Positions 46,401 to 57,800 of a DNA stretch of 64,000 nucleotides are shown piece after piece. A program made the translations under genes and the position numbers. The notes below the pieces were generated by a model that saw only the letters and a program-made list of their open reading frames with translations, was not told the DNA's origin and did not search any database. Every line of letters starts with the position of its first letter. Positions within the stretch are counted from its first letter, which is position 1. Source of the stretch: Ophthalmolycus amberensis (lineage: Eukaryota; Chordata; Actinopteri; Perciformes; Zoarcidae); contig JAFEUB010000794.1 of assembly GCA_024529925.1 (NCBI GenBank), positions 124,001 through 188,000 on the forward strand, given 5' to 3'.

Positions 46401-46449
46401 GTCTGCCCCTGAGCGTCACACTGAGGCAACGCACCCGCACAGAAAGTGA
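39156..46449 (+). CDS. pros1: Vitamin K-dependent protein S, complete, 14 coding exons
   Basis: Protein S is a secreted plasma protein: a cofactor for activated protein C and TFPI, and a ligand that links phosphatidylserine to TYRO3 and MERTK. Exons: 39156-39234, 39819-39976, 40381-40405, 40513-40593, 40747-40869, 41065-41190, 42285-42413, 42504-42741, 43031-43217, 43368-43529, 43705-43873, 44762-44898, 45004-45232, 46262-46449. They total 2031 nt (676 aa), the same length as human PROS1, in the order signal peptide, propeptide, Gla, short loop, four EGF domains, two laminin-G domains. It is called protein S rather than Gas6 because the laminin-G half follows human PROS1 (EFDFRTFDPEGVVLYAESS, KEAVMSINSPESLF, NPRLDGCIRGWNLMNQGASG). 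The start chosen gives a credible signal peptide; the frame is open upstream but low in complexity. One intron found in gas6 is absent. Confidence 0.96.
39235..39818. other. pros1 intron 1, no gene seen
   Basis: A T-run of about 18 at 39250-39268 follows the donor. Nothing else is recognised. Confidence 0.6.
40081..40235 (+). repeat. GGGCTGCAACTAACGATTA-type repeat, copy 3
   Basis: It begins cgggctgcacctaatgattc within pros1 intron 2 and includes ccaacagtccaaaacc, as in the family. It is truncated. Confidence 0.5.
40513..42741 (+). CDS. pros1: pros1 exons 4-8: loop, EGF1-EGF4 and start of LG1
   Basis: Exon 4 (40513-40593) encodes the disulphide loop between the Gla and EGF regions, CLGSHRVGINNQNSDPIPSD followed by LRTC. 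Exon 5 is EGF1 with the Asp-hydroxylation pattern CVDGQASFTCEC. Exons 6-8 encode calcium-binding EGF2-4, each opening DIDEC. EGF2 (CYNLPGTFYCTC) and EGF4 (CMNTVGSYGCHC) keep the hydroxylation pattern; EGF3 (CVNMPGMHECQC) has His at the aromatic position. Exon 8 (238 nt) runs from EGF4 straight into LG1 with no intron near 42625, unlike gas6. Confidence 0.94.
41191..42284. other. pros1 intron 6, no gene seen
   Basis: Ordinary AT-rich intron without a recognised element. Confidence 0.5.
43031..46449 (+). CDS. pros1: pros1 exons 9-14: tandem laminin-G (SHBG-like) domains
   Basis: Six exons encode residues 320-676, the SHBG-like region of two laminin-G domains that in protein S binds C4b-binding protein and the TAM receptors. 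Landmarks are LRGGRIEVQFKNQHTFKVTS, SVDELESSISVKISKEAVMS and GVLFALVHNNTVPLSIAVV. The last exon encodes AFYHGCMDIAINGQQLDFD and KHNSIKSHSCPP, then a polar tail ending RK before TGA at 46447-46449. Possible N-glycosylation sites include NRT in LG1 and NVT and NSS in LG2. Confidence 0.94.
43874..44761. repeat. pros1 intron 11 with SINE-like fragments
   Basis: A G15 run lies at 44012-44026. On the minus strand, about 44110-44030 reads ggttcgaaacccactaactt then gggcctgtctgtgtgg, which resembles the body of a fish tRNA-derived SINE. A tail-like stretch (tactttattaattcctatgg) lies at about 43889. The pieces are too eroded to bound precisely. Confidence 0.4.
45470..46000 (-). repeat. Dispersed percomorph-type repeat, copy 2 (inverted)
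   Basis: On the minus strand it has ttggtccagactgaaatatc, then tttggtgatcctctggcttt and GTTAGCAT-like units near 45635-45540. This is the same order as the copy at 15970-16425. It lies in pros1 intron 13. Confidence 0.6.
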
Positions 46450-46925
46450 CCTTGATTAACATCACATTAAAAAGCCCAGCACACTAGGCAGCATCCCACT
46501 GCGGCCACATCTTGGGATATTTTGGAAAGAGAGACGTAGAAGATGGGAGGGAGGAGGGGACGAGAAAGAAGTGACAAGAAGAGGAGACACGAGGTAGACG
46601 ATTGTAGACATTTTTGTCGACTTTCTCCGACGGGTTCATTGTAAGCTTTGTCTTATGCTTTTCATCCATACAGTATTATTGTTCCTGTCCAGGCAGCGTT
46701 ATTTTTTTTGAGTATTTTCTTTAGTGAGGCACAACAGAAGCTGGCTTGCCAGTGAGCGAGCAGAAGCTCGATGGCTGGATGACGTAGTTGTAGCAGTTTG
46801 TTGCAATGAATTAAATGCTTTCCAAGAAATGTTTGAAAAAGAGCTGAGCTCTGTAGCACACATACCATGTGTTGAAAAGAGGTGGTTATGTTTGTGTAGA
46901 AAAATAAACAAATGGTCTCTGTTGA
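46450..46925 (+). other. pros1: pros1 3' untranslated region with poly(A) signal
   Basis: The UTR runs from the stop to just beyond AATAAA at 46903-46908, which is followed within 20 bp by a GT-rich element. This is the first canonical signal after the stop, giving a UTR of about 470 nt. Confidence 0.6.
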
Positions 46926-49186
46926 CCAGGCTTTGAGACCACCTGCATCTTTTCCCCTGTTGTTGAATCACGGTACTGTGTCTACCTTCCCTTCAATTGT
47001 GGTTTCTTGGGAGGCAAACGTCTTGGAGACAACTAGCAATTGTGGTGGTGAAAACCACAGAGGAGAAAGCTCAAGCCTCCAGGCTTTCCATCCAACTCTG
47101 TTGCATTTTTTTGGTTGAATTAGCATCCCGAATTGGAGGTCTGCCTTCCTGAGCTGGTTTAGGAGCCTAACGGTTAGAAACATGGTTTATCATTTGATTG
47201 TTCCCAGAACCCAACATTGGTTGTCTCCAGCTGTTTTACACTTCTCAGCCAAAAGGCTTTTCCTGGTTGGATCCGTGTTCAGAATTCACCATGTATATAA
47301 AACAAGCCATCTTTAATATAATACTTAAATGTATTATAGTTGTTTGTTTTAATAAAATGTGGTCAAAGCAACCTGATAGTGTTGAATTTCAACAAAACTT
47401 GCATCAGTGCATCTAGCTGCCCTCTTGTCACAGCCAGTGTGTGGCCAATCCATCTTTCCTCAGTCCTTGGTGACACAGCAAACTCGTATAGCAGTAATTT
47501 TCAAAACAGTGTGACCCGGTTGTGTTTTTGTTTAACATCAAGTGATTCCTCCTTCTTTTCTGCAGTGACGAAAGGAAACATGGTTCTGCACCGTCATGCT
47601 CCACTCTGCCACAATCACTCCATTAAACTAGGTTGTCAAAATCATAATGATACTACAGTAATATATTGTAAAAGTTTGAATTTTTGGGAGATCACTGCAA
47701 TACTTGCTTGAGGGGTAAATACAACATATTTGTTTATAATACCCTTCATTTAATCAATAGTGCTGTTCTTAAATCATTCAATGTTAGACTCTGGGTCCAT
47801 ATTTAAAAATGCAATACTATCAATATAACCTGAAAAATGCTTTTTTTTGTTCAACAGTAATATAAAGACAATTTTAAACAATGTAATGCTACAACCTGTC
47901 AGGTACATTACACACATTCTGATTACTACTCTTTTGGGGGGTTTCATCTGGATTTCGCAGTGTGTGACGAGGATTTCATTCTAACACCCTGCATGATAAA
48001 AACAGAGTAGTCAACACGTGACACACAGGTCTAATCATGTCAAGTCAATAATGGTCCAAGACAGAAATGGGGAAATCAGCAGAGGACTGATATGGGCTGA
48101 ATTGTAAAGACGTAGGAGAGATTCAGAGAAAACAAAACTGAAAGAAAAATTACTTGGAAAAAGAAGTCTAAAATAAACTGCCCTGAAGGGTTTTTAAACT
48201 GTGACTTCTCTGATCGCCCCATTAAAGTAGAGGAAGATCTCAGATCCTTTACTTAGGACTTAATTAAATAAGTGATACTACCAACATTCAAAACCACTCC
48301 AAAGAGCCAAGGAACACATACACATTATATGCATTATGCAAAACGGTGCCTTGCAGAGATTTATTGCATATGTATTGTTAGATTCGCACTTTTTGTGCAG
48401 TAATGTGCAGGCAGTATTTTAATGTTGACTTTACTTACTGTTGGGTAGTTTCATCTGTGGCAAATTTTAATTTGATCGATATGTAAGTTGATTTAACTGT
48501 CTACCCAGCAACACATGAACTAATTAAAGTGAACTTAACCAACTGAAACATATACAGTATATATATAATTATTATTTTTTGTTTTTCCTTACTGGGGCCA
48601 TGTTTAAGCTGCTTTACTGTTCATTCTACAATCCCTCGGAGAGTTTGAGGAGAAGATACAAAACTCATGAAGACAGGAAACGGCGTCATTACACGCACAC
48701 ACACACAAACACATCTACACGCACACGCACGCAGAAGGAGGAGGGAGGGATGCATCGCTACAAACTCCTGTCTGCACTCTTCAGTGCGGACTCCCCCTCC
48801 TGAAGCAGCAGAGGCGTGCTGTCTTTCTCTGCAGAGTGGGCACTCGGTCCGGCCAGAGAGGGCTCAGTACAAGACAGGAGGGTCAACCAATAAAGTACAC
48901 ACCGCTATGGGGGACGGGCTGAACCGCACACAGAAGAGGACGGTCGCTTAATTCGCCAGTGTGCTGAACGAAATGCGGGAGAAGCACACGACAGTTTAGG
49001 TTTGCAGCGGTCCGCGGCAGTGGTTTCACATCAGAAAGTACCTGAATACCTGCAGCGTGTTTCGCTCCAACGTCAGCCTCGGCTCGGTGACATTGGGAGA
49101 CGAGGAGCCAGAGAGGTGCACGGAGAGACTGCAACACGGGACAGGATAAAGTTTCTCAAGCTTGGCGCAGACACAGCGGTGAAACA
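46926..49186 (+). other. pros1-gas6 spacer; gas6 promoter and 5'UTR at its 3' end
   Basis: 46926-48570 is AT-rich with no supported gene. From about 48700 the base composition rises in GC, with a CCAAT box at 48887-48891 and no clear TATA. A gas6 transcription start between about 48900 and 49100 is plausible but not shown. CA-rich patches lie at 48690-48735. Confidence 0.4.
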
Positions 49187-51816
49187 ATGCGGCTGACCCC
49201 GACGATGTCCCTCTCATCGGCAGCCCTGCTGACCCTGCTGGTTGTCCGCTGGTCCGACAGCAGTAAGTAAACAATTAGGTGACATGCTAGGTGGCTAGCT
49301 AGCTCGCTAAGTCCCCTTTGACGTTTGTGTTGTGGCTGATGATGAAGCGTGTTGTTAGGCATTAACTGTAGATGTTTCGCAACCTTTTCTGAAATGTTTT
49401 CGTTTTTGTGAGCCAAAAACAGTGCTTGAACCCAGAGTTGTTTGACCTTCTCCTGTTCTTTCGGGTTAAATTAATGTATTTTTTAGGGTGTCTTTCTTTT
49501 CTTTCTTTTAGTTTCGCTGTCTCCCCAAGAGGCGAACCAGTTTCTGAGCAGACAGAGGAGAGCAAATCAAGTTTTCGAGGAGACAAAGCAAGGACACTTG
49601 GAGAGGGAGTGTGTGGAGGAAAAGTGCAGCAAAGAGGAGGCCAGAGAAGTGTTTGAAAACGACCCGGAGACGGTGAGTCTAAAGTTGTGGTTTTCAGTCC
49701 GAGGTTTGAATGCAGCAACCGAAACACAACCACAACACCACACCTTCTCGGTCTCCACTGAGGTGCTGCGGTCTGGTAACTAATCAAGACACATGTTACC
49801 ACTTCATAATGCACCCAGAACTAGTTTTGTCACACGATATCCACTAGAAAAAAACCGGTCGGTTGTTTACATCATGTTCATATTGACTGTAAATTGATGA
49901 CTGTAATGCAACAGTAGACTGATTCATTGGCTGGGCCGCTGGTGTTCATGCTCCAATAAGTCCAGAGAGCTGATGGCTGTCAGTGCACATAATATTCCCA
50001 TGTCAAATGTCAAAGACTTGGCATGTTTTGTTGTTTTTTTGAGTCAGTGCGTGACTAATCTTTAATTTACGAAATACAGTGAAGCTCCCTACGCTCCGCA
50101 TCATTCTTGTATGCACACGTAAACGCACACTGTCACCGGTGTGTCTTTGTTTTCCGCCTAAATATATTAAATTTGGTAAAAAATAAAATTGTCCCTATCA
50201 ATTGGAGCTCTGCTAGTGCACACTGCCTCACTAATCTGTATACATGCTCCCACCCTCTTATTCCTATTCAATGTTTACCAACAAACAAAATCCGTCACAC
50301 TGTGTGTATATTCAGGAATACTTGCTGCAGATTAGTTTCCATTCTACCTTCATGAATGCACAGATTAGCCTTTCCATTCGTGCGAATATGTAAGATTATT
50401 GAATATGTGCTGCATATGCCAAACAAGCCCCAAAGATATAAATGATGTAACGTGTCTAAAAACGTGGAATGTGGGCTGATGGACTTTTTAACAAACACCT
50501 GTGCTTGCACATGTGAATGTTGCCTGGTAAGCTAAGTTATAGTGTGGGCCATTTACAGTGCTGACTCTTGCCTAGCTGTCGAAACGTACTAGTATATCCT
50601 GTCGTTGTCGAATGTTTGCTCAACCGCTTGGTTTGTAAGTGAGAGATTCGATGCACCGGTCATGCTGCGCTCTTCAACGATCGCGTCTACTCTCGGATGT
50701 TTTGCCGTCGTGAATTGTAGCAGCGAGGGAGTGAATGAGGCAATCGATGACTCAGAGATTACTCGTAAGATTAGCCAATTGGGCAGACATGGAGGCTGAG
50801 GGAGGATTAGAGCGAAGTTGAGCTGGGTTCAGAGGAAAAGGGGAAGGCAGGTGACGTTCCGTCTTAGTTGAGTTTGAATCAGCTGGACTTGCACCACCGT
50901 CAGAACAGCGTTGTGTGTGTGTGTTCCTGCAGGTTTCTACCCCATCGTATCCCAAAGCTGCAGACTCATTCACAGCTGCATTATTTAGTCTGAAAGAGCC
51001 CGTCTCTGACTCTGCATTTTCCTCTGCTGCAGCTTTCTGGCTCTGCAGAGAGAGAGAGAGAGTGGGGTGTTCCTTGATACTCACGATTATCTTTGGCGAC
51101 GAGTTTCTGGTATCTCACTTGTGAGTGAAAGAGTAAGAAGGTGTCGCAACTGATGTAAGGATTATGTTTGGTAATAACCCCAAACAAGCTTTAGGACCAC
51201 ACTGCGTCTCAAACAAGCGTAACTGGCCTTTTACAAATAATCTTTTGGGACTTTTGTCTGATAACTGATTCTTGCAAGAGTGTTTTTCCACCTCAGCCTG
51301 CTGCATCTGGATCCTACTGCAGCAGCAGTAGTTCTTTAAAGTCTCCTATATGCCTCCGGAGCAGATCTTCCCACCGGTAGATCATCCCCAAATTCTGACC
51401 TACATGTGGAGGAGGGCTGCAGCCAGGAGGCGGGAGGGATGCTACTACTATCAGGAATGCAGAGAATCCTCAGGGAGCCTTTGGCAAAGGGCCGCACCCA
51501 TTAGAGCGAGCACACAGACGCATTAATCTCTGTGTCTGTGTGATCTCTCGGCGCAAATTTAACACACCGACGCATAATGTCAAAATGAATGACTCTTTGC
51601 AAGTCTCTTTTCACTCCCATGAGTATGAGCACCGAGATCAGGCATGAAACCAAATCCTAGCTTATTGTCAAGTATTAACGGAAGCCCCTCTACTAATCGT
51701 GAGCATTTATTTAGATTTCCTTGTTTTCGGTTTTTGTTGATACGCCTGCATAACTTTATCCCTCTCTTTCCACCCCTTCTCCCTGATTTAGGACTACTTC
51801 TATCCCAAGTATTTAG
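49187..51816 (+). CDS. gas6: gas6 exons 1-3: signal peptide, propeptide, Gla domain
   Basis: The ATG at 49187 has a favourable context (gaaacaATGc); a second in-frame ATG follows six codons on. The signal peptide has the core AALLTLLVV. The propeptide places Ala at -10 and ends RQRR, so cleavage is expected between Arg42 and Ala43, exactly as in pros1. The Gla domain holds ERECVEEKC. Exon 3 is again 25 nt and encodes DYFYPKYL. The 2.1 kb intron before exon 3 contains no recognised gene. Confidence 0.95.
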
Positions 51817-54800
51817 GTAAGTTTATCGTTCTAAATAAAACATATGATTGATGAAGACTGATTATATGTCGTTAATCTCTTTGTCTACATCTTTGTTTCT
51901 GTCTAGCCTGCATGGAGAAGTTCGGAGATGCTGAGAAGAAGAAACAGGATCTGATCACATGTGTTCACAGTAAGTTTTCTGCCCTCTTATCTGCGAATGG
52001 CAGTATTGTAGACAGGGTTGACCGAGGGTCTTTTTCTCCTCTGTCTTGTCTTTTCACTGTGCAAGTATTACTACATCCAGAGAGAGGCACCTGGTTGTAA
52101 TGTGGGGTTGGGCTGCACTGCAGTATCACTGCTCTGCATCACACTGTGGCACACACGCTCTCTCTAAGCTGAAGGAGAAAGCTGCTGAATTTCTTTGGCA
52201 ACTCCGTTTACAGTTTTTGCAGCGTGACACACCTGACCGATTCTGTGTCTTAGTGTGCTATATGCGCGTGAGCCCAGGTCTCTGTGCGTAACATTGCAGC
52301 ACTTTGCTACAGTGATGCCGCAGATTGGTGAATGAGTGACACACCCCTTCAGTCGTCACTCTCTCGCTCGCTCACTATCTCATGGGTGACTGCACCAGCG
52401 TCTTGGTAAGTTGGCACAGCAGAGGAGTGACGTGGTTAAAAAAAAAAAAAAAAAGTCTGACGTGAGTGGAGCACAGGATTTGTGCTGCATCAGGATACAA
52501 GGGACCAACCCGGCTTCATTGCTATTGGCTGAGGAACCTCGGGGGGGGGGGGGGTTCCATGACTCAGCTGCAGCATCATGACACGGCAGCTCACCATCTA
52601 TCTCTCTCTCTCTCTCTCTCTACCACTTCTCTCTATCTCTCACTGTAAATCTCTGCCGCCTCGGTGCAGTCTAGTGGTGGGTGGTAGCTCACGACATTCC
52701 ACAAATTCCATTTATGGAATATTTAGAACATGGCATGTTCTGGAAAGATACAGTCTCTGCACACAGCAGAAGCACAGCAGACGGTGTTTATTCTCCCACT
52801 CCTCCCTGTTTCTGTTCCCTTAGTCTACAGTTTGCGCCACAGAAAATAATGGACTCATTGAAAACACATCTTCCCATCCTCTAGCATCTACTGTAAGTGA
52901 CATGAATTGTTGCCGCTCTGTACACAGTTGGAGGGCTCATTGTGGTAGCCCACAGTGTTTGCTTTATTAAATGAAATTAAATGTTCTAAAATTGTTAAGC
53001 AGAGGAAACAAGTGAGGCTCCTGTGGTTAGTAACCCTGCGTGTTCATAGACCAACGCATTACTAACCGGGAGCTTTGGTCAAAATAGGTCCCATTCAATT
53101 GCGTACTGCCCTTAGAAGGAGGCACACAATATACATAAACGTGTACTGATAATGATACAGATATTTTCATATTTGAACACTGATTCTTTATCTATTTACT
53201 ATTTTTAGTGCTCCGTAACATAGTCTGTAACAAAGGTTGGAAGTGTCTGCAGCCACTGAAAAAGATGAGCACGAGTTACTTTGACTCAAATGTTGAACAC
53301 AACTTCTCACAGCTGGAGTATGTAATTGATACTGACCTGCCACTATATGCTGCGCACCTGTGTAGTTCACGTGTATTGTTTGGCTGAGTTTCAATGTGCG
53401 TATGCCAAAGCTCTGAAAGGTTACGTGTAAAACGCCGGATGTTTTACTAATGAAATGAAGGCATTTATATGTACAGTATTTGGCATCATTCCCATGAGAG
53501 CTTGGCTCTCTCCTGTTTCCCTAACTTTCTTCCACCGCTGTCCCTTTCCCTCTCTTTGAACTCCAGCTAACATGCCCGGACTTGTCGAGCAGTCAAACTC
53601 CACTGCTGGGAAAAGGAAAGTGAACGGGGAGAGAAAAGATCTACGCATGTGCTCACTTACACAAGCTCGGAGGGAAAGAGAGCTCAAGTGAAAATATTTA
53701 ATAGAAAAGTGGGACAAACAATTAGAAACGTTGAATTTCCATTTGATCTGAGATTTTTTGCGAGCTGGAGGTCAGGTATGCTGGGAAGGACGGAATTAGG
53801 GCATCTCCAGCAGGAGGGCTTAGTCAGCATTAGGCTATTTATATTGAACATCAGAGATGCCCTTCCCCTGTCTGGTATCCATTTACAGTTAAAACTCATT
53901 GGATGCATCCGGTTCGTGCAGACTCAATATTCACCTTCCTCTGTGTCTGTCTGTATTTGTTTTTCCTCTCACTTGAAGATATTCCGGACCAATGCTCTCC
54001 TTCTCCCTGTAATGCCAGAGGTACGGTGCGCTGCGAGGACAAAAAGGGCGACTTCCTCTGTCACTGTTTCACAGGCTGGGCAGGAGCCAGATGCGAGAAA
54101 GGTACTGTCATCATCGCTATGGGAGAGGATCTATAGTTGGACACTGTGCCAGAGCTCAGCAGAGGTTTGGATGTTTGCACCGTCACTCTGTGTCACATCA
54201 GAGACTTGGTGACCTTGCTCCTGACAGCCGGCTCCTGTCTCGTACACTGAGGGAAAGATCTGGCTTTCCATCACTTATATTAGTCGTATAACTGTCAAAT
54301 ATTGTCGTTGTTTCTCATCATGTTGATGTGAATGTTTTTTTATTTTGACCTCGTTGAACTGTACTTCCAGTGTTTCTGTTCTGTTATCTTACAATTGTTG
54401 TTTCACATGCCTCTTTAATATCCAGCTGCTGCTTTTATTACCGCTGTGTGAATGGTGTGTCGGGTCAATATGAACTGCATGTACGGGGAACTCACAACTA
54501 ATCTATTTGTCTCATCGGAGGTCAAAGCTATTTACTGTGTACAGACGTGAGGGGAGGCCTCCATTGAAAGTCAGAGCAAGGATTCCACTTTCACAAGGGA
54601 AATGTAACAAATATTCAGTGTACACTGTGAGGGAGAGGGAAACATGTTGATTTATGGCACCGCCGCCATTCCACACATTTCCACTGTGACTCATCCTGCC
54701 ACCTTACTGCGAGAGGAAACCAGAGCAGACTCAGTTTGACTCGGTCCGAGCCTTTTCCACTTGACGACCGCACTCCTAAACACTCGGCCACAGTGACATA

Positions 54801-57800
54801 GTGTGGCAGTTATTTGTGAGCCATTTAACAAAGTAGAAGTTCATTGGACATTGAGGTGAACTGTCTGAACATACACCGTGCGCTCCTCTTCGGCATTTCA
54901 AAATGAAACTTGCGTTGAGTACAACCGTATCCTGAATTACTGTGGGACATCTTAACTCAAGCCTAATGCTGCTCTCAGCCCATGAGGATGCTTTCCCTGA
55001 GGTTAATGTCGACTGTGCCGTCATCCTATCTGCAGATGTCGACGAGTGCAGCAAGAGAAATGGAGGGTGTGACCACGACTGCAACAACACTATGGGCAGT
55101 TACCGCTGCTCCTGTCACCAAGGCTACGTGTTGGTCGGACGCCACATGTGTAACGGTAAGTACGTCATCGAACAGCTGGAATCATGGCAATACTGTAGCT
55201 GCAAAGAACACTTTGTTTGACACATACTTTTTATTTTTGGTGCATCCACGTCAAACTGTATATTAATACATTTGTGAGGATTTTGAATGGTTGAGGTCCC
55301 TTTTAGTAAGCCAATGGCAGTGTTGTTTAGTCTCGTGACATAATTATCATTGTGAAGAATAAATGGTTTAGTTCATGAATTAGGACTCTCGGACCCTTTG
55401 CCAGGTCCAACATTACGAACTCATATTGTGCAAGCAATCATTGTTTAAACCCACAGAAGTCACGATAAAAACATCCTGAAAATGTTGCACTTGATTGAAT
55501 GGCACAGCCTCTAAAAAATAGTGTCTTCTGTGTACCGTAAATATTTATTCCAGTGTAAATGGGACATCATTTCAGTGAGGGCTTGGTGAAGCGGTTAGTC
55601 ACGCAGCACCAGAGTTTACTAGCATCTGTCTTGTGGCTGGTTTAATTTCCTATGATGTCTTTTCCTGACACTAATGAAGTACACACATAACCGCCTCAGC
55701 TCATGTGCTTTCAGCTGAGGAGTTGACTTTATAGTCTTCCTCGTTCTGTTGAAATCCTACCAGACTTTGACCCGTCCAGCTGACCACGTTTTGTTTTCTT
55801 TCAGATGTGGACGAGTGTGAGGACCCGGGCATGTGTGGAACAGCACGGTGTGAGAATAAGGAGGGCAGCTACGACTGCCTGTGTGATGTCGGCTATGTCT
55901 ACGACAATGAAACCAAGAGCTGTGTTGGTAAGTGTGTGTGTATACACACACACACACACACACACAAAGACACACAAACACATGAGAACGGACTGAGGAT
56001 CAGCTTCAGCCCCAGCAGGACTTGATGCAGCTGTGTTGTGGGGTCACGAAAGGAATGCAAAGACATTTGGAGAAACTCTGTATACCGTAAGTAGGTAACA
56101 GGTCACCATCTCCATGCCTGTAGAAAAAGGGAAATTCACGGGGAAAATAAACACAGAGGTACCCTGGGGTTCACCTTCTCTTGGTACATACTGTTATTGT
56201 CACTTTCTTTTTGATCTCAAACAGGACAGAAATGGTTATTAAAGCAAAATAAATGAGGTAAAGACAAGATGCAGTAGTTATAATTCACAAACACACAGCA
56301 AGATACACCATAGGTTTACAGGTTAGAGACGTGTTTGTCTCTTTAAAGAGTCATCTTTAACACACCAAACTCTGCTTTACACAGCTAATGATTTCAAAAC
56401 ACAATCAAAAGCATCATCTTTCATTTCATGAATGTAATGTCAAGAGCCCACAATGTACAAATATATTATTGTATACTGTATGATATTACAATATAATACA
56501 AAATAAATAAATAAAAAGGAATCTAAGGTTTCCCAAGAGGCATTAGCAAACTGCTCAACATGCACTTTTCTACTAAAGCAATAGAAGACTGTCCAAGGCC
56601 AAAAACATGCTGCCTTGGTATTTAATACGATAACATAACAAGATAAACAACCACATCATCAGGCCTGTTGGTAGAAACATTGAGTAAGAATTTAAAAACC
56701 ACGGTCATTAATCTCCCCTGTGCCCTGTTTTCCTCCGCAGTGGAAACCAGACTTTTCATAACCTCAGTGTCCCTCCTCTGAGAATTAACGTTTATTATAG
56801 CCGAACTTCTCATGGCCATGTAAGGCTGTACACGGAGCGGGGAGAAGCCACCCAGTCAACGTCAGAGACCACTCGACTCAAGTGTTGTTTGCATTCTCTG
56901 ATATGTTGACAGGAAAGGCATCAGATCCTTTTAAACGCTTGTGGAACTAATGTGTTTTAGATCCTTTTTTTTAATTCTTCCACAGGGACTCTTAATGATT
57001 CATGAACTCTCTGATTGCCTGTAACCCTTCGTACCTCACTCATGACTTCCATCTCTCCTCCTCTCTTACGTCTTCAACCTGCTCGATCACTCGTCAGACG
57101 TGGACGAGTGCGATGCGGCCGTGTGTGCGGAGGAGTGTCTGAACACTCCGGGGAGCTTCCGGTGCTTCTGTGATGGTCGTCAGGGCATGAAGCTGGGCCG
57201 GGACCTCCGGAGCTGTAAGGTGAAATACATTAACTGTGGCAGATATCAACCAGCATATTTCATACTTCAGCCCTCACCGTTATGGTTAAATGTGAACCGT
57301 AAACTACACCCTCGGTCTGTTTAAACCATTTTCAATGAGTCTAGTGTTGCATACACAAATGGTTCTCATGAGGCAGCAGCATGCGTTATCTCTAGTTTTA
57401 TGTTTGTGTTTTCACAGCCTATTACTCCCTGTATGTCGCCGTCTCTGGAGAGGAACTCTCGTTCCCTCTACCTCGGCCGCATGTTCAGCGGCGTGCCAGT
57501 GGTGAGGCTGCGTTTCCGCCGGAGGATTCAAACCGGGTGAGAAAATAATGTTTTCATGCTTAACAGTAGTCGCGTCACAGAAACATCACACCTTTTCTAC
57601 ATATATACCCTTGTTACAGTAAGTATAAAGACAGATAAATGATTAAATGGACTCCTCCGGCCTGCTGGTTGGTTCGGGTAAGGCTGTTAGTTTCACTAAT
57701 GAGAAGACAAAGGGAAAGTTTTCCCTTTTATTTCATGCTTATTCTCAATCATCCTTGTCATACGAACATACTTATTTAAATCCACGCTCTGTCACTGCTG

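Noticed and set aside
53649..54212. 187-codon open frame over gas6 exon 5
   Set aside because: It reads the EGF1 exon in a wrong frame; the real exon is 53979-54101.
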